Origin: a virus
Strand: one strand, 5' to 3'
IMG/VR virus record: IMGVR_UViG_3300017963_000200
Coordinates: 1 to 64,000 of that record
DNA: 64,000 nt
Part shown: positions 7,973 to 15,500 of the stretch, one piece after another
How the letters are laid out: each line of letters begins with the position of its first letter
How positions within the stretch are numbered: position 1 is the first letter of the stretch
The notes under the pieces: model-generated
What the model was told of the DNA's origin: nothing
Seen by the model: only the letters and a program-made list of their open reading frames with translations
The model's database searches: none
Made by a program: the position numbers and the translations under genes

Positions 7973-8481
7973 CCCAGATAATATATCGGATTCCAATCCT
8001 ACCAATACCGTCCAACTCCACATAATCATTGGACAATCCTGGCAACCCCTATCATCTCAAAAACTTCGAACGATCCTTTTCGACTTCCCCAACCCCCGAA
8101 GAAGGCTTCTTCTATGCTTTCTTGGGTCCCATATCGACCAAGTTCCCGAACTTCGATTGGGTCCCATCTTCCGAACTTGTACGGGTCCCATCTTGGCTCT
8201 GGGAGACGAAGTTGGCCGACTTCTCCAGCTGGAGAATTGGGTCCCATCCTGGCCAATCATTGCCGACGTTCATCCGATGTGACGAAGTCAACTTCATCAA
8301 CTTGAGAACTTCGGCAACCTCGGCCAAGGTTGGACAAGGTTCTCATGTTGAACGATGTTGCCGATCCGAACCGAGTCTGGCCAACTCGAACTGAAGTCAC
8401 CAACTCCTCGGATGTACCCACCAGCATTCTGGCAAGTGGAAACTGGTTGGAGAGGGTTCGACAAAAAGCATCGGGTCCCAT
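7973..8481 (+). repeat. six direct GGGTCCCAT words
   Basis: GGGTCCCAT occurs at 7973, 8124, 8159, 8183, 8239 and 8473, always in this orientation and most followed by C or CT. Spacing is irregular (24 to 234 bp). Confidence 0.7.
8376..8420 (-). repeat. right arm of 45-bp inverted repeat
   Basis: Begins TCTGGCCAACTCGAACTGAA and ends GGATGTACCCA; it is complementary to 6730-6774 apart from one base. Confidence 0.85.
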
Positions 8482-8490
8482 CTTGGCCCT

Positions 8491-8556
8491 GAGAGACGAA
8501 GTCGTTTGAGAGACGAAGTCGTTGAAAGACGAAGTCGTTTGAGAGACGAAGTTGCC
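8491..8556 (+). repeat. short tandem repeat, about 16-17 bp unit
   Basis: Four units of GAGAGACGAAGTCGTTT (with small variations and one GAAAGACG unit) stand head to tail. Confidence 0.7.
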
Positions 8557-8593
8557 GGGAAGATGAAGTTGAGGTCGGCCCTGAACTTCGAAC

Positions 8594-8620
8594 TTGACAC
8601 CCGTGGGCTTTTAGTATATT
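8594..8620 (+). promoter_or_regulatory. promoter at the end of the repeat-rich region
   Basis: TTGACA at 8594-8599 and TATATT at 8615-8620 with a short 15-bp spacer, just upstream of the operon that begins at 8657. The AGTATATTGA block matches the extended -10 motif seen elsewhere. Confidence 0.6.
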
Positions 8621-8656
8621 GAGAGAGGGTCTATGTGTGAATATGGGAGGTAGCAG

Positions 8657-9010
8657 ATGTCGGAGAACTTGCACTCAAGTATCGAGGCGGACCTGAAGAA
8701 CGCGCTCCAGCGGGCATTCAAGTGCTTCGGCACCAGCCGGCACTGGGTGACGGCCTACGTGGAGCCCGAGCTTCGGAAGATGGGGCTGACGGTGGTGCCG
8801 ATAGATGAAGTCGAGGCATCTTCGGTGGAGCACCATGCGCCCGACCCGTTGAAGTTCGTGCTGCGGCGCGTCAAGAACCAGATCGACCACCTGTTCCGGA
8901 AGTACGAGCCGCGCACCGAGAGGCTCGACGGGCGGCTGCTGATGGTGGGGGTGGCCGAGGTCATCGAGGACCTCGATACGCTCCGTATCTTGGCAGCTCG
9001 GGAGGACTGA
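8657..9010 (+). CDS. hypothetical protein, 117 aa
   Basis: Strong ribosome-binding site (GGGAGG). Alpha/beta protein with a long basic/amphipathic helix (KFVLRRVKNQIDHLFRKYEP). The gene ends in GGAGGACTGA, giving the recurrent C-terminus -RED and the standard coupling junction to the next gene. Function unknown. Confidence 0.7.
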   Translation: MSENLHSSIEADLKNALQRAFKCFGTSRHWVTAYVEPELRKMGLTVVPIDEVEASSVEHHAPDPLKFVLRRVKNQIDHLFRKYEPRTERLDGRLLMVGVAEVIEDLDTLRILAARED

Positions 9011-9496
9011 GATGGAACCGATCTCTCCATATGCCGAAACGAAGTTGGCGCTGGGCCAACTCTGCAACGAGCTGAACTACTTCTCCGATAAGTACGAAAA
9101 CATGCTTTTGGAACGATCCAGAGGCATCGTGCCACGGTTGTTCCAGAACTCAAGACGGCTAGAGAACTTCCCGATGAACTGGTTCCGGCGCGCCGCTCGG
9201 GCCAAGGGTCGCACTCTCGACGTCGGTATCTATCTCTGGAACATGGCAGCCGAGATCAACTCGGCATCGATGCAGGTACCGATTAACGACATCGCCGAGT
9301 GGATCGGTTGTGACCGCAGCACTGTCTCCCGAGCACTCAAGGCACTCAGAAAGAAGAAGCTCATCAGGCTGACGACGCCACCCGGCAGCAAGACGAAGGT
9401 CACGATTCTCGCAGTTAAAGAGGAGATCGATCTTCTGAAGATGACGGAGGACATCAGGACGCTCTGAGGTCCTGGCAGCTCGGGAGGACTGAAATG
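8988..9496 (+). repeat. 24-bp direct repeat bracketing the winged-helix gene
   Basis: TGGCAGCTCGGGAGGACTGA followed by RATG occurs at about 8991 and again at about 9473. It comprises a ribosome-binding site, stop and start. In the second copy the upstream part is no longer in a gene's reading frame. Confidence 0.7.
9012..9467 (+). CDS. winged-helix DNA-binding protein, 151 aa
   Basis: Residues ~55-140 form a winged helix: NWFRRAARAKGRTLDVGIYLW, then IAEWIGCDRSTVSRALKALR (recognition helix) and a basic wing (PPGSKTKVTIL). The same domain occurs inside the protein at 15649 (FPWEWFQR...ALYLWKEA...LSTVTGVFRKLR). It lies just downstream of the repeat-rich region, so it may regulate or bind it. 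The gene is flanked by an almost identical 24-bp sequence on both sides, consistent with insertion or duplication of the whole gene. Confidence 0.75.
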   Translation: MEPISPYAETKLALGQLCNELNYFSDKYENMLLERSRGIVPRLFQNSRRLENFPMNWFRRAARAKGRTLDVGIYLWNMAAEINSASMQVPINDIAEWIGCDRSTVSRALKALRKKKLIRLTTPPGSKTKVTILAVKEEIDLLKMTEDIRTL

Positions 9497-9769
9497 AAGG
9501 TGGAGATCAAGCTGAGGCTCAGCTGCGAGAAGTTCGGCTATTGCAGCACGGACGCGAGGATGGTGCTGAAGGTCGACATGCCGCTGTCGCCGTTCGTGGG
9601 TTTAACGATTGTGGACGGTGACGGCGAGTATCAGATCGAGGAAGTCGTCTACGATGTGCCGGGCAACGCGATACTCACCTACGTCGGAATCGAACGTTAC
9701 GACAGCAAGGAGGAGGTGGCGGCGGAAGTCGAAAGACTGGAGAGGCTCGGCTGGAAGCGGGAGGATTGA
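9494..9769 (+). CDS. hypothetical protein, 91 aa
   Basis: Start follows the second copy of the GGGAGGACTGAAATG junction. Beta-rich N-terminal half and a C-terminal helix (KEEVAAEVERLERLGWKRED). No family recognised. Confidence 0.65.
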   Translation: MKVEIKLRLSCEKFGYCSTDARMVLKVDMPLSPFVGLTIVDGDGEYQIEEVVYDVPGNAILTYVGIERYDSKEEVAAEVERLERLGWKRED

Positions 9770-9770
9770 G

Positions 9771-10067
9771 ATGCGTGAAGACGAACTGAGGAAGCGAGCG
9801 ATCTGCGCGAGCTGCGGGAAACCCATCGGGCACGCCGGGCTGCCCATCTTCTGGACCTTGAAGATCGAGCGGCACGGGGTGAAACGGGACGCGGTGGTGC
9901 GGCAGGACCACCTGACCGGGATGCTCGGTGGGAACGCCCTGCTGGCCAACATCATGGGACCGAACGAAGAGATGACCGAGCCGCTGATGGAGCCGGTGGA
10001 GATTACGTTGTGTGAGCCATGCAGCCTGGAGCCTGTAGTCGTGGCCCAGCTGGTCGAGGAGCGCTGA
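9771..10067 (+). CDS. zinc-ribbon-like phage protein, 98 aa
   Basis: CASCGKPIGHAGLP near residue 12 and CEPCSLEP near residue 82 make a split CxxC pair. This pattern belongs to a family of small phage proteins that recur in environmental phages; biochemical role unknown. TGA-g-ATG junction with the upstream gene. Confidence 0.65.
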   Translation: MREDELRKRAICASCGKPIGHAGLPIFWTLKIERHGVKRDAVVRQDHLTGMLGGNALLANIMGPNEEMTEPLMEPVEITLCEPCSLEPVVVAQLVEER

Positions 10068-10376
10068 GTGCCCGAGGTTCAGCCGAAGCTGGTGGACGGG
10101 GTGGCGCGGTGCACGTCGCGGAACTGCCCGTCGTGGGTGCCGCGCTACTGCAAGACGGTTGGCGAGTTCGAGAACGGCAAGTGCTCTCAGGATCCCAACG
10201 GGAACGTCGTGGTTGACGGCGAGACGATCTGCGTGCCGGCACGCATCGCCGAGCTGGAAAAGGAGAACACGCAGCTCCGCGCCCAGGTGGCGGAGCTGAA
10301 GGAGTACCGGGATCGGGTGCGAGCCAAGGGGTTGGCGCGGGTGAAGCGCTACCGGTCTCGGAAGAGAGGAAGTTGA
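10068..10376 (+). CDS. Cys-containing coiled-coil protein, 102 aa
   Basis: GTG start one base after the previous stop. CTSRNCPSWVPRYC (residues 15-28) could bind metal; a leucine-zipper-like helix follows (IAELEKENTQLRAQVAELK) and a very basic tail (KRYRSRKRGS). Zinc plus zipper plus basic tail suggests a small nucleic-acid-binding dimer. Confidence 0.6.
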   Translation: MPEVQPKLVDGVARCTSRNCPSWVPRYCKTVGEFENGKCSQDPNGNVVVDGETICVPARIAELEKENTQLRAQVAELKEYRDRVRAKGLARVKRYRSRKRGS

Positions 10377-10390
10377 ACAGGAGATTCAAG

Positions 10391-11008
10391 ATGAGTGGAC
10401 CTTACTGGAATCCGGACACCGGGCGCTACGAGACCAAGGAAGAACGCGACGCCCGGCTCGCGACGCTCGATGCGAAGGACAAGCGCATCGCCGAGCTGGA
10501 GAAGGAGAACACCAACCTCCATCATCAGATCAATGACTTCATCGGCTCGCTCGCTGAGAAGGATGCGCTACAGGAGGAGAATGAGCGACTGCGAGGCGAG
10601 GAGAAGTATCACGAACACACCGTCAACCGAAGACTCAACCTGCTGTGGACGATAGGGGAGGCGGCGGGATTCCCTCACGCCCAGTACGGCAGTGTTCTGA
10701 ATGAGTCGGAACTCGTATTGGAAGTTCAGAAGGTCCTGGAGCAACGCACGCTCACGTTGTCGAACGGGACGGTGGTGAAGCGCGGGGACGTGCTGGTGAG
10801 ATATTTGAGGGCCTATAAAACACATGTAGTCGCACTTGTGACCGGGGTCGGCAAGAAGACATTTCTCTGGCGGGAGTTGGGATCTATCTATATGGACGAA
10901 GAGCTTACAAAAGCTTCTCAAGATGTGGAATCCAGAAATAACCATCGAAACTGGAAACCCTGGTCGGAGGTGTACCCCGACCGGCCCGTGCCGGGAGAGG
11001 AACAATGA
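10391..11008 (+). CDS. coiled-coil hypothetical protein, 205 aa
   Basis: ATG at 10391 follows CAGGAG. Residues 20-75 are coiled coil (DKRIAELEKENTNLHHQIND) related in pattern to the zipper of the upstream gene; residues 110-170 form a beta-rich domain. It ends with the tail DRPVPGEEQ, which is repeated in the next gene. Confidence 0.65.
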   Translation: MSGPYWNPDTGRYETKEERDARLATLDAKDKRIAELEKENTNLHHQINDFIGSLAEKDALQEENERLRGEEKYHEHTVNRRLNLLWTIGEAAGFPHAQYGSVLNESELVLEVQKVLEQRTLTLSNGTVVKRGDVLVRYLRAYKTHVVALVTGVGKKTFLWRELGSIYMDEELTKASQDVESRNNHRNWKPWSEVYPDRPVPGEEQ

Positions 11009-11277
11009 GTTTTTTCGAATCGGTAGAAGGCACAATCCTGCTCATCTCGTTCTATGCCTTCCCCGCAGCCGCGTTTCTGATCTGGGTCAGCAAGGTGCTG
11101 AACCGGAAGATCAAGAACCACCACCTGTACCAGACGGCGATGTGGGCGATCATCGGCGGCGTCATGATAACCGGGGTAGTTGTTTGCTCACTGTTGATGC
11201 CGACGCACGCCCTGGACTCAGTTACGTGCAAGGGTGGCTGGTGTAACGACCGGCCCGTGCCGGGACAGGAGGAATGA
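11005..11277 (+). CDS. membrane protein, two TM segments, 90 aa
   Basis: ATGA overlap. Hydrophobic helices at about residues 10-30 and 46-66; the region after the second contains two Cys (CKGGWC). The C-terminus repeats the DRPVPG tail of the upstream gene, encoded by nearly identical DNA. Confidence 0.65.
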   Translation: MSFFESVEGTILLISFYAFPAAAFLIWVSKVLNRKIKNHHLYQTAMWAIIGGVMITGVVVCSLLMPTHALDSVTCKGGWCNDRPVPGQEE

Positions 11278-11278
11278 G

Positions 11279-11578
11279 ATGAAGATCATCGCGATACTGA
11301 TTGGGCTCGTCACGATCATGGGGCTGCTGGTCATCTGGCTGAGCGCGGGCGGCTCGCCGAGCGAGGTGGTGGCCCAGCTCGACGCGCCCAGCTCCGAAGA
11401 GGTCGCCAGCTGCCAGGAGCTGATCGACGGCTTCAAGGAGACGGTCGAGGAGGCTCGTCGTGAGAGCAAGGAGAAGGCGGTCGAGGCCGCTGTGACGGCG
11501 AGTGGGATGTACATGCTGACCGATTGCGCGGACGTGATGCAGCGCGCCCGTGAGGCCGGTCTGCTGCCGGAGGATTGA
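11279..11578 (+). CDS. signal-anchored hypothetical protein, 99 aa
   Basis: N-terminal hydrophobic segment (residues 3-22) followed by an acidic helical domain with two Cys. It probably sits in the membrane with the soluble domain outside the cytoplasm. GGAGGATTGAGATG junction to the next gene. Confidence 0.65.
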   Translation: MKIIAILIGLVTIMGLLVIWLSAGGSPSEVVAQLDAPSSEEVASCQELIDGFKETVEEARRESKEKAVEAAVTASGMYMLTDCADVMQRAREAGLLPED

Positions 11579-11579
11579 G

Positions 11580-12263
11580 ATGTCAACCCAAGAGGAACTC
11601 CTGGACCGTGGTCTGCCGAAGTGGCCGGCGCTGTCGGTGCGCGGCAAGAAGGTGACCGACGAGCAGGCTCGGGAGATCATCATGAAGACCGATTCGGTCT
11701 TCGACTACATCTCCACCAACGACGAGGACTGGGAGCGCCAGCTGGTCCGCGCGATGGGACTGGAGTGGAAGCACGAAGGCTACCCCCACTACGACTGGGA
11801 CGAGCTGGAGAAGGTCGGGAAGGGCTTCGGGCACCTCTCGCTGGAGTTCCTGGCCAACCATCGAGTTGCATCGGCTTACGTCGGAGGTCCCCACGGCTGG
11901 TGCGACTGGAGCGGCAACATCTTCTGCAACGACTACAACATCGGGAAGTGGCCCAGCGTGAAGTACGTCCTGGAGGAGTGGAAGAAGATCGCCGAGATGT
12001 TCCCGTACCTCGATCTCCGCTGCCAGCTCTTCGACGGCGAGCAGTGCGAGGAGGACACACATCCCGTCGTCGAGTACATCGTCAAGAAGGGCGAAGTCCA
12101 GCTGGTCGAGCCGAATGGCATCCTCGAAGTTCACGACACGGACACGATGGGCCAGATGATGAACTTGCTCACGAACCCCGTCCGCGAGCGGGGCTGCACC
12201 ATCGAGATGTTCAAGTTGGCGCTGGAGCAAGTTGGCGGAATGGAACTTGGCGGAACGAAGTGA
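11580..12263 (+). CDS. conserved phage hypothetical protein, 227 aa
   Basis: Begins with a pattern (LPKWPALSVRGKKVTDEQAREI) that I recognise from many environmental phage proteins of unknown function. The rest is an alpha/beta domain with conserved-looking Trp/Gly (GGPHGWCDWSGNIFC). Last gene before the Cas12 promoter. Role unknown. Confidence 0.7.
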   Translation: MSTQEELLDRGLPKWPALSVRGKKVTDEQAREIIMKTDSVFDYISTNDEDWERQLVRAMGLEWKHEGYPHYDWDELEKVGKGFGHLSLEFLANHRVASAYVGGPHGWCDWSGNIFCNDYNIGKWPSVKYVLEEWKKIAEMFPYLDLRCQLFDGEQCEEDTHPVVEYIVKKGEVQLVEPNGILEVHDTDTMGQMMNLLTNPVRERGCTIEMFKLALEQVGGMELGGTK

Positions 12264-12304
12264 TCCCTGCAACTTAGAGAGGTGATCAGTACTTGAGTGG
12301 TTCT

Positions 12305-12314
12305 TGTATATTAA
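12305..12314 (+). promoter_or_regulatory. promoter-like motif upstream of the Cas12 gene
   Basis: TGTATATTAA with no clear -35 element, 29 bp upstream of the start at 12343. It matches motifs before other operons and probably drives the effector gene separately from the upstream operon. Confidence 0.6.
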
Positions 12315-12342
12315 CTGAGGATGCGAGCTATGGGAGATTGAG

Positions 12343-14541
12343 ATGACGCGCAAGACATCGAAGACGAAACGGAAGAAGAAGCCGGGCAAGCCGAGGGTCC
12401 GAGGTCCCCAGCTCGCCTATGTGTATGGGCTGCCGTTCGGTCCGACGAAGAACGCCGAACTGGTGGAGAAGCAGATCGTCCTGTCGCAGCGGTACAACAA
12501 CCAGTGTGTGGAGGCGGAGCGTCGTCTGCGGGCGACTCTTCGGGAAATCTACCAGCAGCACACTCTGGACCTGATGGGGGCGAGCGACGAGATGCGGGAA
12601 GCCTTCACCGAGGTCAAGCGTCTCGAAAAGCTCCTCCGGGAGATGCAGGAGGATCTCAGGACGAAGCGCAAGAGGTCTCGATCCCGGTCCGACACCCCGC
12701 AGGAGCGGATGCGTCTCCGGGAGGTGCGCGATCTCAAGAACGAGGCGTGGGCAAAGCTGCGGGAGTTGAAGAACGGTTCCGAGTCGGACGACGAGCCGGG
12801 GAAGGAGGAGCCGAGGAAGAAGGTGGAGTTAAGCGACGAGTTGAAGGCTCGGCGCGCGGAAGCCCAGCAGCGGGAGAAGCAGGAGTTGCACGAAGCCTAC
12901 GTGCAATTCAAGGATGGAACCTACGAGAAGGTGACCGAGACGGACGAGGAGCTGGGGAAGCTCTACTGGGGGACCTATCTCCTGGTGAACAGGGCGCGGG
13001 AGGCTTCTCGGATGTCGCTGAGGGACAGCCTCTGGAAGTGGAACGAGGAGAAGGGCATCTGGGTCGAGCGAGACCCCAAGTTCAAGAGTCTCGATGATGA
13101 GGTGATCTTCGGCGTCGAACTCCAGAAGGGGGATTCCGTCGAGCGCGTCCTGAACTGCCAGAACACCATGTTCCAGCTGGACATGGAGCCCGAGATGGGG
13201 GAGGAGGTGCTCCGGCATCGGAGGATACGTCGACGCGGCATCGCTCGAATCCGGGTCGGCAGCGGCGGAAAGAGCGGTCGTGATCCCATCTGGGCGGAGT
13301 TCCCAGTGATCATGCATCGTCCGCTGCCTCCGAAGGCGCGCATCAAGTGGGCGGTCGTGAAGCGGGAGAAGATCACCACCCGGCTCCGGTGGACGTTGCA
13401 CCTCCATCTGGAGGTGGATTCGGGGGATTGTCACAAGGACTACGGGACGGGGCGCGGGGTCGTGGCCGTCGATATCGGTTGGCGCAAGCGAGGGACCGAG
13501 ACGGTGGAGATGGGTAGGAAGCGGAAGAAGCGGGGGCTGCGGAAGCAGGAGGTGGAGGTGCCCCGAATCCGGATCGCGTACCTGATCGATGATCGAGAGT
13601 ACGCCGCCTATCTTAAGAACCCGGACGAGGGTGAGGTGGGCCACGAGCAGTGCATGTCGTCGAAGGTGGTCGCCGGGTTCCAGCGCGTCGAAACGCTCCA
13701 GCAGACCCGGCAGCTGAAGCAGAACGAAATGCTGGCCGAGCTTCGGGCGTGGATCAAGGCGCGGCGCAGCGCGCTGCCGAAGTGGTTCAGGGAGTCGACC
13801 CGGGGCATCGCCAAGTGGGAGGCCCCCAAGCGGTTCGCGTGGCTGCTGCGGCTCTGGAGGGAGTCGCGGTGGAAGGGGGACGAACGGGGCTTCGAGATCC
13901 TGGACCGCTGGCAGCGAGGCGTCTACGACGAGGAGGCGCGGCGTCTCGAAGGCGGCGACCGGCACCTCTGGCAGTGGCAGGAGAGCCAGCGGCGCAAGTC
14001 GCTGTTGCAGCGCGAGGATCACTACCGGTGCGTGGACTCTGCGCTGGCGCGGGAGTTCAAGGTCCTCGTGCTCGAAAATATCGATCTGAGCAAGATGCAG
14101 AAGCATGAGCTTCCGGGAAGCGACAAGGTCGAGATCCGGCGGGCGCGGCGGCAGCAGAAAGAAGCGGCGCTCTCCGAGTTCCGCGAGACGCTCATCCAGG
14201 CGTTCCTCTCGCGTGGCGGCACGGTCGTCTGGGTGAACCCGGCCATGACCACCCAGCGCTGCTTCGACTGCGGGCACGATGCGCCCTGGGACCCGATTCC
14301 GAAGGTGGAGCACACCTGCGAGAAGTGCGGTCGCACCTGGGACCAGGACGCGAACGCGGCCCGGAACATGATGCGGCTGTACCGAGAGAACAAGATCGTC
14401 AAGATAGCCGATGGCAGCGTGCTCGTGCGGGAGATGTCGGACGCTCAGAAGAACCGGAACAAGGGGAAGAAAGTCGTTCGGAAGCGGAAAAAGGAAGAAG
14501 AGGAGCGGAACGGCGAAGGCCCGGCTCCTCTAGAGTCTTAG
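12343..14541 (+). CDS. cas12: compact Cas12-like (type V) CRISPR effector nuclease, 732 aa
   Basis: Predicted RNA-guided DNA nuclease. The N-terminal ~25 residues are Lys/Arg-rich. A helical region with the TnpB-like start AYVYGLPFGPTKNAELVEKQ follows. The split RuvC domain shows D377 in AVDIGW, E578 in LVLENIDLS, and D669 in DQDANAARNM. A four-Cys zinc ribbon (C640xxC643...C659xxC662) sits just before RuvC-III, as in TnpB and Cas12 proteins. There is no HNH domain. Size and phage setting fit the phage-borne compact families (Cas12j/CasPhi or Cas-lambda), but the AVDIGWR motif and N-terminus do not match CasPhi-2 as I remember it, so the subtype is left open. The promoter is at 12305 and the start follows GGGAG. 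The array lies 181 bp downstream. A stand-alone TnpB is unlikely because of length and the adjacent array. Confidence 0.85.
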   Translation: MTRKTSKTKRKKKPGKPRVRGPQLAYVYGLPFGPTKNAELVEKQIVLSQRYNNQCVEAERRLRATLREIYQQHTLDLMGASDEMREAFTEVKRLEKLLREMQEDLRTKRKRSRSRSDTPQERMRLREVRDLKNEAWAKLRELKNGSESDDEPGKEEPRKKVELSDELKARRAEAQQREKQELHEAYVQFKDGTYEKVTETDEELGKLYWGTYLLVNRAREASRMSLRDSLWKWNEEKGIWVERDPKFKSLDDEVIFGVELQKGDSVERVLNCQNTMFQLDMEPEMGEEVLRHRRIRRRGIARIRVGSGGKSGRDPIWAEFPVIMHRPLPPKARIKWAVVKREKITTRLRWTLHLHLEVDSGDCHKDYGTGRGVVAVDIGWRKRGTETVEMGRKRKKRGLRKQEVEVPRIRIAYLIDDREYAAYLKNPDEGEVGHEQCMSSKVVAGFQRVETLQQTRQLKQNEMLAELRAWIKARRSALPKWFRESTRGIAKWEAPKRFAWLLRLWRESRWKGDERGFEILDRWQRGVYDEEARRLEGGDRHLWQWQESQRRKSLLQREDHYRCVDSALAREFKVLVLENIDLSKMQKHELPGSDKVEIRRARRQQKEAALSEFRETLIQAFLSRGGTVVWVNPAMTTQRCFDCGHDAPWDPIPKVEHTCEKCGRTWDQDANAARNMMRLYRENKIVKIADGSVLVREMSDAQKNRNKGKKVVRKRKKEEEERNGEGPAPLES

Positions 14542-14560
14542 AAGTTCGAAAGCTCTTTGA

Positions 14561-14587
14561 CAACATGCAGTGAACAGATCTCTCGAT
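14561..14587 (+). repeat. left inverted repeat flanking the CRISPR array
   Basis: CAACATG followed by CAGTGAACAGATCTCTCGAT. Its reverse complement lies at 15501-15527 with one mismatch. Similarity extends six more bases outward (CTCTTT) after a two-base gap. A TTGACA is embedded at 14557-14562 in this copy only. Confidence 0.85.
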
Positions 14588-14677
14588 TTTCGAGCGGTGG
14601 ATCGGTGGAGGAGTTCATCGTTCGAAATGATTGAAAAAATCGGGAGCGCGTTCGAGCGAAAAACGGACCGCTCGAAA
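14588..14677 (+). other. possible hairpin in the array's upstream flank
   Basis: TTTCGAGCGGT (14588-14598) and ACCGCTCGAAA (14667-14677) are perfect 11-bp complements separated by 68 bp. Together with the left inverted repeat this forms the leader-like segment between cas12 and the first repeat. No anti-repeat is seen. Confidence 0.5.
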
Positions 14678-14722
14678 TCGGGTGGTTATCTCGCCGCGAT
14701 CATTGAAGTCGCGGAACGCGCC

Positions 14723-15485
14723 CCTTCAATCCCTGCGAGACGGGTTAGAAGTCTCGACGAAGCAGCATCACGAGAGGGCGTCGATCTTTTCACTCCCTTC
14801 AATCCCTGCGAGACGGGTTAGAAGTCTCGACATCTTGATCCGACCTCGGGTACCGAGGCGGAAAACCGCCTTCAATCCCTGCGAGACGGGTTAGAAGTCT
14901 CGACCCCCGGAGTTGTGGCTCGAACTGCCCGGCGAGATCGCTCCGCCTTCAATCCCTGCGAGACGGGTTAGAAGTCTCGACAGCGCAACGGAGGCGTGCG
15001 CCGCCCGGCTATCGATCCTTCAATCCCTGCGAGACGGGTTAGAAGTCTCGACAGATGGGCTCGCTGGTCGCGTAGGCGACGGTAGCTTCCCTTCAATCCC
15101 TGCGAGACGGGTTAGAAGTCTCGACATGTTGTCCGGCTCGTAGCACGTTTTCAACACGTTTCTTCAATCCCTGCGAGACGGGTTAGAAGTCTCGACGCAT
15201 TTCACATAACCAAGCTATTCTCAGTCTAGTTACCTTCAATCCCTGCGAGACGGGTTAGAAGTCTCGACATTTCGACGATGTTGGGTTCGATGGACTCCAT
15301 TTCCTTCAATCCCTGCGAGACGGGTTAGAAGTCTCGACACCGATGTCCCAAGTAGCGATGATAGGACCCGCACCGCCCTTCAATCCCTGCGAGACGGGTT
15401 AGAAGTCTCGACTTCGGCATCGCGGGCCTCCAGATCTTGGGAGTTCGATCCTTCAATCCCTGCGAGACGGGTTAGAAGTCTCGAC
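14723..15485 (+). CRISPR. CRISPR array, 11 repeats and 10 spacers
   Basis: Repeats of 36 bp start at 14723, 14796, 14869, 14946, 15017, 15090, 15161, 15233, 15303, 15377 and 15450; all begin CCTTCAATCCC (TCTTCAAT at 15161) and end in GTCTCGAC. Spacers are 34-41 bp. In + orientation the 3' half of the repeat folds as CGAGAC-loop-GTCTCG directly before the spacer, the position of the 5' handle hairpin in type V crRNAs. This agrees with transcription in the same direction as cas12. The repeats are essentially identical to the last unit, so the end shows no decay. No cas1, cas2 or cas4 is present in the window. Confidence 0.97.
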
Positions 15486-15500
15486 AGCACGGTCCATGAC

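Larger units (their letters stand above)
6514..8656. other. repeat-rich, almost gene-free region
   Basis: About 2.1 kb with no long coding frame, in a genome that is otherwise nearly saturated with genes. Composition differs from neighbours: GAAGTT/AACTTC words are everywhere. It holds a 45-bp inverted repeat, six GGGTCCCAT words, a short tandem repeat near 8490, two GGATCGCGATCC palindromes (near 7136 and 7929) and one small gene at 7495. It could be a replication origin, a recombination region or a source of regulatory RNA; the sequence alone does not decide. Confidence 0.7.

Noticed and set aside
12829-14313. A 494-codon minus-strand frame opposite the Cas12 gene
   Set aside because: Antisense shadow rich in Leu, Pro, Arg and His; the plus strand has all RuvC and zinc motifs.
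14570-15143. Open frames through the CRISPR array giving repeated QSLRDGLEVST or SIPARRVRSLD peptides
   Set aside because: They are translations of the CRISPR repeat itself.
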